Assembly (NCBI GenBank): GCA_017436705.1
Contig: JAFSCP010000008.1
Coordinates: 1 to 64,000 of the forward strand
DNA from: Bacillota bacterium
GTDB taxonomy: Bacteria > Bacillota > Clostridia > Peptostreptococcales > Anaerovoracaceae
DNA: 64,000 nucleotides
Reading direction: 5' to 3'
Part shown: in pieces, positions 7,955 through 17,528 of the stretch
How the letters are laid out: the number at the start of each line of letters is the position of its first letter
Numbering within the stretch: the first letter of the stretch is position 1
The notes under the pieces: model-generated
What the model was told of the DNA's origin: nothing
Database searches by the model: none
What the model saw: only the letters and a program-made list of their open reading frames with translations
Position numbers and translations under genes: made by a program

Positions 7955-7984
7955 GCCGGCCGGGAAGAATCCCAGCCGGCATTT
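7955..7984. terminator. Bidirectional terminator
   Basis: GCCGGC-C-GGGA / TCCC-A-GCCGGC hairpin followed by ATTTTG; A-rich sequence precedes it. It separates the convergent PHP gene and coaW. Confidence 0.8.
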
Positions 7985-8001
7985 TGTTTGAAAATAGTTA
8001 T

Positions 8002-8847
8002 TTAACCTGCAATATGCTTGAGGCCGCACTTTTCTGTAAGTGCCGCGCCTATGGCAGTACCATATTCCCCATCTTCCGGCACGATGAAGTTTGTGCCAGG
8101 GAAAAGGCTGGTAACCATTTTGGTCACAGGACCGCATTCAGGGAAATTGGTAAGCGCTCCGATAAGCACGAAGTCTTTCATATCAGTATTCTGTGCAATC
8201 AGCGCCGCAGTCTGGCATATTGATTCAATTACCATATGCACTATACCCGCAGCCTTATCTTCGCAGGAAGCTCTTGAGGAAGCTTTACCGAAGTTGGACG
8301 CAGTAATTTCAAGATCCAGACCAGGAAGAGGATTCTTTGAAATATCACCGATTCTCAGGTCGATATTGCCAACCTTACCTTCTGCTGCCATATCCTGAAT
8401 CTTGTCGATATCATTGGTGTTGAGCATAAGCTTGGAAAGGCCGATAATTGTACCGCCACCTATGCCGATACCTCCCATATGTACTGGTATGCCGTCTTTT
8501 ACACCTACAAAAGATGTTCCGGTTCCCATGCTGACAACCATGAATTCCTTCTTATCTCCCGCGAAGTATCCTCCGCCTACGCCGTTGGCAGTGAACTCGT
8601 CTACCTTGTATGTAGGCAGTCCATAAATTGCCTGGTCAACAGTGCTGCTGCCCACGCCTGTCAGATTAACCTGCTGGATATCTGCAAGTTCAAGTTTATT
8701 ATCATATAAGAATTTACCAAATGCTCCAAACAGAGAAGCTATTGCGTTGTTTGCTGAAATCTGAACCGGTATAAGTTTCTTTTCGCCGTCAAAGCCAGCG
8801 ATTTTGGTAGTACTTCCGCCTATATCGATTCCTACTACGATGCTCAT
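8002..8847 (-). CDS. coaW: Type II pantothenate kinase
   Basis: Phosphorylates pantothenate in the first step of coenzyme A synthesis. The 281-residue protein has the ASKHA fold of eukaryote-like (type II, Fumble family) kinases: phosphate-1 loop GIDIGGSTTK at residues 6-15, VSMGTGTSFV near 106, GGIGIGGGTIIGLSKL near 125-140, and the adenosine motif IGALTNFP near 232. Type II enzymes are usually insensitive to CoA feedback. RBS GAGGA precedes the ATG at 8847. It could be a BadF-type ATPase by fold, but length and motifs fit CoaW best. Confidence 0.88.
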   Translation of the reverse strand: MSIVVGIDIGGSTTKIAGFDGEKKLIPVQISANNAIASLFGAFGKFLYDNKLELADIQQVNLTGVGSSTVDQAIYGLPTYKVDEFTANGVGGGYFAGDKKEFMVVSMGTGTSFVGVKDGIPVHMGGIGIGGGTIIGLSKLMLNTNDIDKIQDMAAEGKVGNIDLRIGDISKNPLPGLDLEITASNFGKASSRASCEDKAAGIVHMVIESICQTAALIAQNTDMKDFVLIGALTNFPECGPVTKMVTSLFPGTNFIVPEDGEYGTAIGAALTEKCGLKHIAG

Positions 8848-8909
8848 CTTTGTGTCCTCTTGTCTTTCAAAGGTATTGGGTACAGACCCTTAACCATTAT
8901 ACCATCTTA

Positions 8910-9959
8910 TTATTTGATTGTAAATCTTACATTTCTGCTGTTTCCATTCACATCTCTTATGTAAATTCTGTAGTCCGCAGGATCCTCAACAATTATACCA
9001 TTTATAACCTGTTCGTCAGTAAGTCTGATTTTTTCATCATCAATATAAACATTTACAAACTTGATGCCGCAGTTGTCGCTGAAAGCAATTTCACGTTCAG
9101 TGGTGTAGGTCTTTTTGTTTGTAACACCGCTTACTTTAGGTTTTGTCTCGTCCTTGATAGTGAAGGTTCTTGCTCTCTTATTTCCATAATAATCTTCTGC
9201 AGAAACTGTATATGTACCGTTCTTTGTGAAAGTCATTGTAAAGTCGAATTCTTTGTATTCTCCGCCTTTTTCTTTATATTTCGCAGCTTTGATTCCGCTT
9301 GCATCCTTTACAGTAACCGTCTTTGCATTCTTGTAAGTCTTTTTGTGGGTTACATTCATGGTCGGCTTGGTTTCCTCTTCAGCAGTTGATACCATAACTT
9401 CCGTCCTGCTGCAAAGGCTTTCCATATCAAAAGTATATGTTACAGTTTTCTGGTCTTCAGAAATCTCTCCGCCTTCACTGTACGCAAGCACAGGCTGAGG
9501 CATTGTAAAACTCATAACTGCTGTAACAGCATTTTTTATATCCACGCCAAGTTCTGAATATGCAGCTTCAACTTCTTCATATGTCATATCCTCACCGGCA
9601 GCCTCATTTATAACAAACCTTACTCCGCTTTCTGTTACATATACATCTTCATAATGTTCCTCCAGCTGATCGCCCAATTCCTCAAGTGAAGTGAACTTCT
9701 GGGATTCTTCGGTCTGATAATACATCTTACCATCCTTATATACCAGCTCCGGAGTCACTCCTTCAAAAATATCAGTTCCATCCCCCAGAGAAGCAAACAT
9801 GTCCCTCATCGAATCATATGTATCCTTTTCAATCATAATGACACTGTTCATTATGCCAGTACCATCTTCGTTAATAACGACACTGTCCTCAACATACATA
9901 CATCCCGTCAGACCTGCTGCCAGTACAAGTACCAGAATAACAGCTAAAATCTTCTTCAT
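8910..9959 (-). CDS. Lipoprotein with LppM-like domain and Ig-like repeats
   Basis: A 349-residue exported lipoprotein. The signal peptide ends in the lipobox LTGC (Cys20). The first ~160 residues start with YVEDSVVINEDGTG, which resembles the LppM/DUF3153 domain of bacterial lipoproteins. Two Ig-like segments follow, each with a K-K-T-Y start (MNVTHKKTY and VTNKKTY) and an S-G-I or C-G-I turn, ending in VRFTIK. The role is unknown; the repeats suggest a structural cell-surface part. It is monocistronic, with an extended -10 (TGCTATAAT) upstream. Confidence 0.75.
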   Translation of the reverse strand: MKKILAVILVLVLAAGLTGCMYVEDSVVINEDGTGIMNSVIMIEKDTYDSMRDMFASLGDGTDIFEGVTPELVYKDGKMYYQTEESQKFTSLEELGDQLEEHYEDVYVTESGVRFVINEAAGEDMTYEEVEAAYSELGVDIKNAVTAVMSFTMPQPVLAYSEGGEISEDQKTVTYTFDMESLCSRTEVMVSTAEEETKPTMNVTHKKTYKNAKTVTVKDASGIKAAKYKEKGGEYKEFDFTMTFTKNGTYTVSAEDYYGNKRARTFTIKDETKPKVSGVTNKKTYTTEREIAFSDNCGIKFVNVYIDDEKIRLTDEQVINGIIVEDPADYRIYIRDVNGNSRNVRFTIK

Positions 9960-10001
9960 AACAATACCTCCTTATGCCATACTTCAAAGTAATTTTTTTC
10001 G

Positions 10002-10009
10002 ATTATAGC
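10002..10009 (-). promoter_or_regulatory. Extended -10 of the lipoprotein gene
   Basis: On the minus strand TGCTATAAT lies about 43 bases upstream of the lipoprotein ATG at 9959, with AAGGAGG between them. The -35 is weak. Confidence 0.5.
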
Positions 10010-10040
10010 ACAAGAAGAAAGTAAATGAAATATTTTTCTT

Positions 10041-10514
10041 CTAGCTGGTTAAATTCAATGTGATTTTTACATTGGTCTGACCAAGCAGATTTTCAGAAGT
10101 ATCATATGAATAAACCTCCGCAATTGCCTCATTGCTGCCTGAAACAAGATACTCCGCGTTTATAAAATCTCCTTTAAGCATATCACCGGAAGAAATAAAG
10201 CCACTGTCGTAGATATACGCTTCTCCTGTCATAATCCGGCAGCGCAGCAGCCGGTTCTCATTATAATTTGCAAAATTCAGATCCTGCATAGTACTGCCTT
10301 TTACGGTTATCGCCGGGTTGATTTTTATTCTTATGCTTCCGTTATCAGGATTTGTAAGTATTACGTCCTCTTTATGTTCGATGACTGCCGTGGTTCCCGG
10401 TACCGGCTGATTTTCGCACCGCACGCACAGGAGAACAAGCAGCACAAATACAATAATAAGAAGCAGAACAATGACACCTCTCTGCCGTCTGATTGTTTTA
10501 GTCATGTTGTTCAA
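10041..10514 (-). CDS. Membrane-anchored secreted protein, unknown
   Basis: 157 residues: a basic N-terminus (MTKTIRRQRG), one membrane segment at about 14-30, and an extracytoplasmic domain that looks all-beta (IRIKINPAITVKGSTM, LRCRIMTGEAYIYDSGFI, INAEYLVSGSNEAIAEV). No known family was recognised. As last gene of the adhesin operon, 24 bases after the preceding gene, it probably serves in surface display or assembly of those secreted proteins. Confidence 0.65.
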   Translation of the reverse strand: MNNMTKTIRRQRGVIVLLLIIVFVLLVLLCVRCENQPVPGTTAVIEHKEDVILTNPDNGSIRIKINPAITVKGSTMQDLNFANYNENRLLRCRIMTGEAYIYDSGFISSGDMLKGDFINAEYLVSGSNEAIAEVYSYDTSENLLGQTNVKITLNLTS

Positions 10515-10538
10515 TCTCCTTTCCGAAAATAAGTTATA

Positions 10539-11315
10539 TTACTCATAGCTTTGAGACAGCCTGTACCTGTAGCCCACAACTATCAGAGCATCTTTTTTTA
10601 CTAGATACATACCTTCATCATCAAATATCATATAATTCTTAGGATGAACAATGTGGCATCCACCATTTTTGCAAAGAGTAAATCCCTCAGTATTGTAATC
10701 ACTTTCGACCCACTCACCCCAGGTCATTCCCTCTTCAACTTCAAAAGCTGTCCAGTTTCTTCCGTCCTCAAGCTTATCAAGCTTAATTTCAAAACCGGAG
10801 ATTCTTGGTGCCTTTTCAATAGTTACAACCAGATCTGCTGCCTTTTCAGAAACCGCCTCATTGAAATATCCCGTATGGCCGCTGAAACTTACTGTCCCGC
10901 TTTCTCCGGAAGGGATTGTAAGTGTTTTAGAAAAATTTTCTGTATAAAAATCCTGCCCGCCTGCAACAAACGAGAAACATTTTACATCGACCATGTCGCT
11001 GAAATCTGCTGTATCTGCGACAAGTTTCCAGGCTCCCTGCGGTCTTATCACCATATTTGTCAGCTGAATATCAAGAGGATCCACAGAAGTGTTGGTAACT
11101 ACAAGGTCATCTATAATCAGCTCATTTGAACCTTCTGTACACTGCATGCCGATGGATTCAGTTATTTCAAACTCCATAGTCATCGCCGCTATTTCCATAT
11201 ATACCGGCAGCGTAACCGTGTCTGCATATGCACAAATCATATTGAAATTAAGAATAATCAAAACAAGGCAAAGGATAAATCCCTTGCCTTTATGCCCTTT
11301 AAAATTCGTCATCAT
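10539..11315 (-). CDS. Secreted surface-operon protein (paralogue of 11332-11871 product)
   Basis: A 258-residue exported protein. The start is placed at the ATG-ATG at 11315, which gives a signal peptide (basic KGHKGKG then a hydrophobic run to CAYA) and follows the upstream stop by 16 bases. Residues after the signal align by eye with the neighbouring 179-residue protein: VPVYxxxA start, I-x-D-L-x-x-x-N middle, and F-S/T-G-H-x-G-x-F-x-x-A-V-S end. A C-terminal extension of ~80 residues carries the module TWGEWVESDYNTEGF, seen in clostridial surface proteins. The role is unknown; a pilus or adhesin accessory subunit is plausible. Confidence 0.7.
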   Translation of the reverse strand: MMTNFKGHKGKGFILCLVLIILNFNMICAYADTVTLPVYMEIAAMTMEFEITESIGMQCTEGSNELIIDDLVVTNTSVDPLDIQLTNMVIRPQGAWKLVADTADFSDMVDVKCFSFVAGGQDFYTENFSKTLTIPSGESGTVSFSGHTGYFNEAVSEKAADLVVTIEKAPRISGFEIKLDKLEDGRNWTAFEVEEGMTWGEWVESDYNTEGFTLCKNGGCHIVHPKNYMIFDDEGMYLVKKDALIVVGYRYRLSQSYE

Positions 11316-11331
11316 TTTGCCCCACTGCCTT

Positions 11332-11871
11332 TTAGTATGGAGAAACTGTTGCTGTAATCTTTGCAACCTGAGTGTCAGATACTGCGGTTAAAAAAGTACC
11401 TATATGGCCGGTAAAACCGATTTTAAGAGGTTCCTGGCCAGGTGCAATCAGCTTATCATCGCCATATTCTTTTTTTGCATTTGCAGAAAAATCATTGCCT
11501 TCAGAAACAAGGGAAAACTCTTTTGTACCTGCTTTTAATTCTGCAAAATACTTTTCATTGTCACTTTTAATTGTCCAGCCTGTTTCTGTGGATGCTTCAA
11601 TTGAATCCAGTCTGAGCTGACCTGTTGCAGCATTATTTTTAATCTCAAGATCAGTTATGCTCAGTACTGAACTTCCCGCTGCAGCGGTCATTGTGATTCT
11701 GTCTGTGATGGTAAAATCAATACCTCCGGCACCATCTCCGATTGCCGGAGCAATAAGGTAAACCGGCACTTCATTGCCCTGTGCTGTAGTTCCTGTTGCC
11801 GCAAAGGCAGTACCCGCAGCAAGTGTCATCATTAAAACTAAAATCATAGCAGTTGTTAAAATCTTCTTCAT
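11332..11871 (-). CDS. Secreted surface-operon protein, 179 residues
   Basis: The start is ATG at 11871 (MKKILTTAM) with AGGAG eight bases upstream, two bases after the adhesin stop. A classical signal peptide ends near AFAA (residue 24). The mature part is a predicted beta-sandwich with no Cys: VPVYLIAPAIGDG, FTITDRITMTAAAG, LEIKNNAATGQLRLDSIEA, then IGFTGHIGTFLTAVSD. It is the shorter of two tandem paralogues. No sortase motif or membrane anchor is present, so it must be released or held by other proteins, perhaps the adhesin encoded directly upstream. Confidence 0.75.
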   Translation of the reverse strand: MKKILTTAMILVLMMTLAAGTAFAATGTTAQGNEVPVYLIAPAIGDGAGGIDFTITDRITMTAAAGSSVLSITDLEIKNNAATGQLRLDSIEASTETGWTIKSDNEKYFAELKAGTKEFSLVSEGNDFSANAKKEYGDDKLIAPGQEPLKIGFTGHIGTFLTAVSDTQVAKITATVSPY

Positions 11872-11873
11872 TT

Positions 11874-14800
11874 TTAATTCTCCTTTTCTTTTTTTAAAAT
11901 CAATAAAACTATACTTATTAAACTTGTAATCATCATCAGAAACCAAAGGTAACCTGACGCTGACACGCCGGTTTCAGGTACCGTTGTTACAATCTGAGGT
12001 TCCTCATGTGGTTCTTCCTGCTCACTCTCCGGCTGCAGCTGCTGAGGTTCTTCAGGAATTACTTCTGTGTCCGGAATTTCAGGTAAGTCCGGAATCTCCG
12101 GCTCCGGTTCATCAGAAGGTATTTCTTTATGCAGATTACAGATTGTTCCTGCATTAATATTATCTGCAGTATTGATTTTTACCTGGATTGTGTCTGCACC
12201 GCTTCCGGTTCTGGCAAAGGTAACCGACTTATAAAATTTCACATTCTCATCTTTTTCATTATTTTTTGTTACTTCCGGCTCATCTGTTTCACTGACTGAG
12301 CCTTTTATTATCCCCTTTTGTACTATACGGATTCCTCCGGCTTCGTTCAGAAGTACTTCAGTTTCCGTTCCTGCATCATCAGTAAATATGTGTGTCTGTC
12401 CTTCATCGATTTCAATTTTTTCACCCGCCGAAGAAAGAACTGCCATGTGTTCATATTTTACATTTCCGGAGTCCATGAAAGGCGTATGAAGCACTTCTGC
12501 TTCAATAACCACCGGCTGCGTTCCTGCACCCTTAAACACAATATCCTCTGTTGCAGGCTGGGTACTTTCCTCAGGGGCAGTCCATTCATGGCTGTATGCA
12601 GCAAAAAAACCTGTAAAAGAAACTTCCGGAATGTACGTGCCGATTGTATCGTCTATAACATAATCCAGCGAATTTCCGGTGATATTTACACTGATGTTCT
12701 TGCCATTGCCAAGAATTATTGATACAGGCGTCCCTTCAGTTACACGCACAGTTGTTACTGCCCGGTCAGAAAAAACCTTATTTACGACCATTCCCTCCTC
12801 TGATGATATGTCAAGCTGATATACTTTATCGTTTACGGTAATGCAGCCTTGCGGGAATCTTGCCAGCGTATTTACAGTTATTTCAGCAACACCGCTGCTT
12901 TCCATTACTATTCTTCCGCTGATACCATCTGATCCATAATCAAAAGATGGTGCTTCTGTCGTAACATCATCTGCCCTGAAATAAAAAGGTGTGCTGCACA
13001 GTTCATAACTGCCCGAGGTCTGAAGTTCCCTGACATAATATGTATGGCCAAGAGGCAGTTTCACCTTACGCAACGTTCTTCCGTCAGGACCTGCAGAAAA
13101 AATATCCAGAAGCCGGTTCTTTCCGTCTGCTGTAAAAATGCCGAATACAGCCCCCTTTCCCGGCACAAACTGTCCGGACCGGTATCCAGTTTCAAAAACT
13201 TTAGTAAGGTCAATCTCCACAGGTACCTGACTGTTACTTGCTGAAGTTTCTGCCCACACTACAGGTGTATACTGATCTTTGTATTTCAGTTCTGCTTCGT
13301 ACTCTCGACTGCTCAGAACATACCCGTCAGGAGCTTTCAGTTCCCGGACGATATACCTGCCGAGAGGAAGTGCCGAGGAAATCGCCTGGCCGTTCACCCC
13401 TGTCTCAATTGTTTCGACAAGTTCTGACAAAGTATATCTGGTTGTTTTGTATATACCGTCCAGCAGTATTACTCCCACACCATTTCCCGAATCCGCTGTA
13501 TCTGTAAAGAAAGACATGGTATACCCGTCAGCAAAAGCCACGGTAAAAGGCTCGTCTGAAGTCTGATTACTGATTATTTCCACAGTGTAACTTTCTGCCT
13601 GTCCTGTATCACTGTTTTCATGGCGTGCTGCAGTAACCTTTGTTCCACGTACAGGCTCATATGTAATAACCGGGCTGGATGGCGTCAGTTTGCTGTACCA
13701 GTCAAAGCCCATATCAGGAATAATCCTGTCAAAATCTTTGTCAACTGCACTCTGTGGTATTTCCATTTTGGCCTTCATATATCCGCCGAAATAATACATT
13801 TCAGTACGGATACCATCTCCTGAAAGAAAATACACCGGAGATGCCGGTTCCGATGCGGTAAATGTTGAGACATGTTCCTCACTGTCAATAACATATGTAT
13901 AACCAATTCCGCAGTTTATAACCGGTACCGAACCCTGACTTTTTATTACCGTTTCTGCAGTCTTTGTCATACAATCAGCACGTGCTGCAATCTCAAAACC
14001 ATCCCAGTTCATTGAAAAGCCATTGCTGTTTCCTGCTTCCTGCACAAAACTAATCTCGTAAGCCTGTACCGCTTTCGTCTGCATTCCCTCTGAATCTGTT
14101 TCAATATCAGTTTTTTCATAAACACTCAGTGCGTTGGATCTGCGCTGGCCATCAGGTGCCTCATCACCGCAGATATAACTTACAAGGGGATTCAGTCCTA
14201 CCTGTATTCCTTCATCCTCCACATATCCTGCCGGCTTTGTGAGAGGAATTGACTGAACCGCATTTTCCGCAGGACAGGTAGTTTTGATGATTTTCACATC
14301 GGTCATGTTCCGTCCTCCGGCCTGAAAGTTCATGTTAACTTCCACATCATAGGTATATTCAGATGTTCCGTCAGCAGTTATGAAAGTATACGAATATGAT
14401 GTATCTTTCTGTTCAGGTGAAATATACATCATTGTATAGTGGTTATCCTCACCTTCTGCACCTGCACTCCCGGACTCTCTGTCTCTATAATAATGCAGTT
14501 CTGCTCCGGAACTATGATGCAGCCTTCCTTCTTCCATAATATCTGTACTTCCGTAATGGGTTGACTTTTCCACAGGAATTACCAGTTCTTCATCTGTAAG
14601 CGCATCAAAAACCGCCGGCCCGTCATTTCCATCACTGAGCATAATATCCTCCGCTGCAAAAATACCAAAAATAGCACCCTTGAGCCCGGCTGCCATTTCA
14701 TAAACAGGGCGGTAAATTTTGTGGCCAAGGATTTTTTCTTCCAGATAATCTGTAAGTATCTGGCCTGTTTTTTTCACTGTAATACGGCCTTTTACCTGAT

Positions 14801-17501
14801 TATTCGCCATCTTGACAGCCTGATAATATGCAGTGTAGGGATACCGGGAAGAATCGTACAAGGGGTCTGCTGCGGTAATATTGCCATCATATGTTACAAG
14901 CTGACCAAAATTACCATCAGTGTGTAGTTCCTGCTGGCTCACGATGAAAGTGTAGACGTTGCCATCTTCTTCCGTATAATAGCCTTCCGGCACCTGCCAC
15001 TCAGTTATTTCGTAAATTCCATAAGGAAGCTGATACCTGACAACAAGCTCTCCGTTTTCGTCCGCCTCAAAGGTGTAAGGTCCGTCTGCAGTTATTTCTG
15101 CTGCATCCGGCAGATAGCGGTTATAGTTTTCAAGCGCTTCGTTCTCCGCATCAGTATTGAGCGGGCTGCCTTTGTATCGTATGTGGAATTTTGTACCGGC
15201 CAGGTCCACACCTTTGCCTGTTTCTGCATCTGTCTTGCATATTTTTATGCGGTTGGTAATTTTTTTATCGCGGACATTGTAATCATAACGATTGTCATAG
15301 TCGTTACCGGTCGTGTAGGTTCCACCATGTTCACCTATTTCCACAACAAATTTTTCCCTTACAAAAGACGCATCGTCAGCTGAAACTTCTTCCATGTAAT
15401 ATGTTCCATAGGGAATATCGTAAATTACAAGGTCCCCGTTGTTTCCGACAGTCATTACCTCTGCAGCATTGCTTATGCCGCTTCCGTCTCTGACCACACG
15501 GTAAACCGCAGTGCCATCAGCAAGATTAGCTTCACGGACAAATCTTACATAAGGCTGCCCCTCATAGCCTCCACTGACCAGACTTAGCTGCCACTTTGAG
15601 TTTATGGATTCAGGATGGCCTCCCATAGGATTGTCTTTAAAAACATCCTCTCTTTCAAGGGATTTGGAAAGGGTAATCTTACCGCGATAACAGTCATTGA
15701 CAAAAGTCTCTTCGCCGAAAACAAGTATATCTTCGAGATTATCTGAAGTTTCAGGACCTGAATTGCCGCCGCTTCCGCTGCCGGTCACAGTATGGTAATT
15801 CACTGTATATTCAATGTTTTTCCAGACAGGTGTCTCACATGCATACTGCCTCTCATCTTCTGTTACAGCATAATATTCAGCCATATATTCCCTTACACCG
15901 CCATAAGCATCAGGCTCAGTAAACCGTCCCTCAGGTGTGATTTCAGCTATGGTATATGTGCAGTTTCCAGACCATTCAACTTTTGTAGGTGCAATAGTTC
16001 CGCATCCATGATCGACCATTTCCGGCGGTTCTCCCTCTGCCTCCACCATGTGCGTTTCTGTCTCACCACTTTCTGCACGTACCAGATCATCACTGCTGGT
16101 CCACGGCTGGTCTGAAAGAACTTCTGTCCGGCCATAATCATCCAGTGTCACTCTGTCAACCTCGGTTCCGTCACGGTAAAGCACATATGTTGCACTCAGA
16201 GCCGCATCCCCCATGGGAGTATTTACGCTGTTATCCCAGCCCGGGTTAAAATCTTCTTTACTTACCGGAAATTCAAAAACCGGAAAATAATCAGGTTCAG
16301 GAGGTTCTCCCTGCAGCGGATCAGCCTTAGTACTGAGGGAAAAATACCCCTGAAGCGGGTCTGCCATCCCAGTAGTAATCGCCTGAAGGTGACCGTTTGT
16401 TGTAGCACATTCCCATACCAGCAGATCGTTTGCCGGTACCCGTCCCGGCATAACCTTACAAAGTCCGAAAATGGCCCCTTCAGTGAAAGCATCCTCTGCT
16501 ACAGTAATCTCATAATAAAATTTCCCGCCTTCCTCCAGCAGGTTCACACTTACACCTTCCGCTTCAATTGCCGGATTATCCTTGTCAACTGCCTTCAGCG
16601 GACAGGCGCGGGAAGCACTGACTGAAACTTTTTTATAGTAATTTCCGGCAGCATCCCTGTCTTCTGCACCGAAAGCAATATTCTTCGGAGTATCAGGGTT
16701 CATGCTTGCTATGCTTGAAGAAAAGAGAAAATGATCCTGACAAAGCTGCTCCATGTACTTATATATATCATAGGCAGCCTTGCCCTTCAGTGGTTTCACA
16801 TAATGATCCGTGTTGATTTTTCCTGTTTCCGGACCGCGCCAGCCGTTTGTGTAACTGAGCCCATTGCCGCCTGATTTCAGTCTGAAGCGGCTGTCCCTGA
16901 ATTTCTGCTGAGATTCACGGATAAGCATAACGGTGGCAATTTCCCAGTCATCAAGGGTATATGCAGATGCATTACGCCCGTAAAATTCAGAGTCAGCAAA
17001 CCCCAGTCCCCCCTGCTCCGGCGAGTCCAGAAGGTTGCTTATACTGTCTCCATTCTGCCGGCCGTAAAAAAGGCAAAGCTTGATGTTCTGCATAACTTCT
17101 TCTCCCAGACCTTCTGTAATTACAGCATTTCTGTAATCAGCCGCCTGAAGCTGCAGTGCCTCATCTACCATAACACCATGTTCTATGCAGTAACCTACAA
17201 AAGAGCCTTCAGATGTCTTTATTCTGTATCGTTCCAGTGGCCCCGCAAGTTCTCTGGCACCACCTACATACGGCTGACCAGTCTGATAATTGTAACAATA
17301 CATCTGCATCCAGTTAAGATCTCTTCCTGTAAACTGGTACGTTTCTCCTCCATCTGTTTTAAGAGATGAACCGTAACTGAATCTTGCAGGCTGGCCTTCA
17401 TAAAGGCCTGTTTTTTCTGCAGCAGCGGCTGGTATAAGCCCTGTCAGTGTCATAATACAGGCCATCAGAATTATCCCTGCTTTTTGCAATAACTTTTTCA
17501 T
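11874..17501 (-). CDS. Giant SpaA/Cna-B-type cell-wall adhesin with VPETG sorting signal
   Basis: A 1875-residue secreted surface protein. A signal peptide covers residues 1-28. The N-terminal ~300 residues resemble a thioester adhesion domain, with YCIEHG placing Cys105 where the bond-forming Cys sits. The middle has several SpaA/Cna-B-like beta domains marked by GxYxxxE edges (IPYGTYYMEEV, LPYGIYEITEWQVPEGY, LPLGRYIVRELKAPDGY, LPLGHTYYVRELQTSGSY) and FGIF cores. An acidic Pro/Glu-rich stalk leads to VPETG (1841-1845), a hydrophobic segment and KKEKEN, the pattern of a sortase substrate. RBS AAAGGAGG precedes the ATG. No sortase lies in the window. Confidence 0.9.
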   Translation of the reverse strand: MKKLLQKAGIILMACIMTLTGLIPAAAAEKTGLYEGQPARFSYGSSLKTDGGETYQFTGRDLNWMQMYCYNYQTGQPYVGGARELAGPLERYRIKTSEGSFVGYCIEHGVMVDEALQLQAADYRNAVITEGLGEEVMQNIKLCLFYGRQNGDSISNLLDSPEQGGLGFADSEFYGRNASAYTLDDWEIATVMLIRESQQKFRDSRFRLKSGGNGLSYTNGWRGPETGKINTDHYVKPLKGKAAYDIYKYMEQLCQDHFLFSSSIASMNPDTPKNIAFGAEDRDAAGNYYKKVSVSASRACPLKAVDKDNPAIEAEGVSVNLLEEGGKFYYEITVAEDAFTEGAIFGLCKVMPGRVPANDLLVWECATTNGHLQAITTGMADPLQGYFSLSTKADPLQGEPPEPDYFPVFEFPVSKEDFNPGWDNSVNTPMGDAALSATYVLYRDGTEVDRVTLDDYGRTEVLSDQPWTSSDDLVRAESGETETHMVEAEGEPPEMVDHGCGTIAPTKVEWSGNCTYTIAEITPEGRFTEPDAYGGVREYMAEYYAVTEDERQYACETPVWKNIEYTVNYHTVTGSGSGGNSGPETSDNLEDILVFGEETFVNDCYRGKITLSKSLEREDVFKDNPMGGHPESINSKWQLSLVSGGYEGQPYVRFVREANLADGTAVYRVVRDGSGISNAAEVMTVGNNGDLVIYDIPYGTYYMEEVSADDASFVREKFVVEIGEHGGTYTTGNDYDNRYDYNVRDKKITNRIKICKTDAETGKGVDLAGTKFHIRYKGSPLNTDAENEALENYNRYLPDAAEITADGPYTFEADENGELVVRYQLPYGIYEITEWQVPEGYYTEEDGNVYTFIVSQQELHTDGNFGQLVTYDGNITAADPLYDSSRYPYTAYYQAVKMANNQVKGRITVKKTGQILTDYLEEKILGHKIYRPVYEMAAGLKGAIFGIFAAEDIMLSDGNDGPAVFDALTDEELVIPVEKSTHYGSTDIMEEGRLHHSSGAELHYYRDRESGSAGAEGEDNHYTMMYISPEQKDTSYSYTFITADGTSEYTYDVEVNMNFQAGGRNMTDVKIIKTTCPAENAVQSIPLTKPAGYVEDEGIQVGLNPLVSYICGDEAPDGQRRSNALSVYEKTDIETDSEGMQTKAVQAYEISFVQEAGNSNGFSMNWDGFEIAARADCMTKTAETVIKSQGSVPVINCGIGYTYVIDSEEHVSTFTASEPASPVYFLSGDGIRTEMYYFGGYMKAKMEIPQSAVDKDFDRIIPDMGFDWYSKLTPSSPVITYEPVRGTKVTAARHENSDTGQAESYTVEIISNQTSDEPFTVAFADGYTMSFFTDTADSGNGVGVILLDGIYKTTRYTLSELVETIETGVNGQAISSALPLGRYIVRELKAPDGYVLSSREYEAELKYKDQYTPVVWAETSASNSQVPVEIDLTKVFETGYRSGQFVPGKGAVFGIFTADGKNRLLDIFSAGPDGRTLRKVKLPLGHTYYVRELQTSGSYELCSTPFYFRADDVTTEAPSFDYGSDGISGRIVMESSGVAEITVNTLARFPQGCITVNDKVYQLDISSEEGMVVNKVFSDRAVTTVRVTEGTPVSIILGNGKNISVNITGNSLDYVIDDTIGTYIPEVSFTGFFAAYSHEWTAPEESTQPATEDIVFKGAGTQPVVIEAEVLHTPFMDSGNVKYEHMAVLSSAGEKIEIDEGQTHIFTDDAGTETEVLLNEAGGIRIVQKGIIKGSVSETDEPEVTKNNEKDENVKFYKSVTFARTGSGADTIQVKINTADNINAGTICNLHKEIPSDEPEPEIPDLPEIPDTEVIPEEPQQLQPESEQEEPHEEPQIVTTVPETGVSASGYLWFLMMITSLISIVLLILKKEKEN

Positions 17502-17528
17502 TAAATCCTCCTTTTATCACTTATTTTT

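Noticed and set aside
10041-17501. Conjugative element carrying the SpaA adhesin
   Set aside because: No relaxase, VirB4/VirD4-type ATPase, integrase or direct repeats are visible; the neighbouring ATPase is of the CpaF/Tad type.
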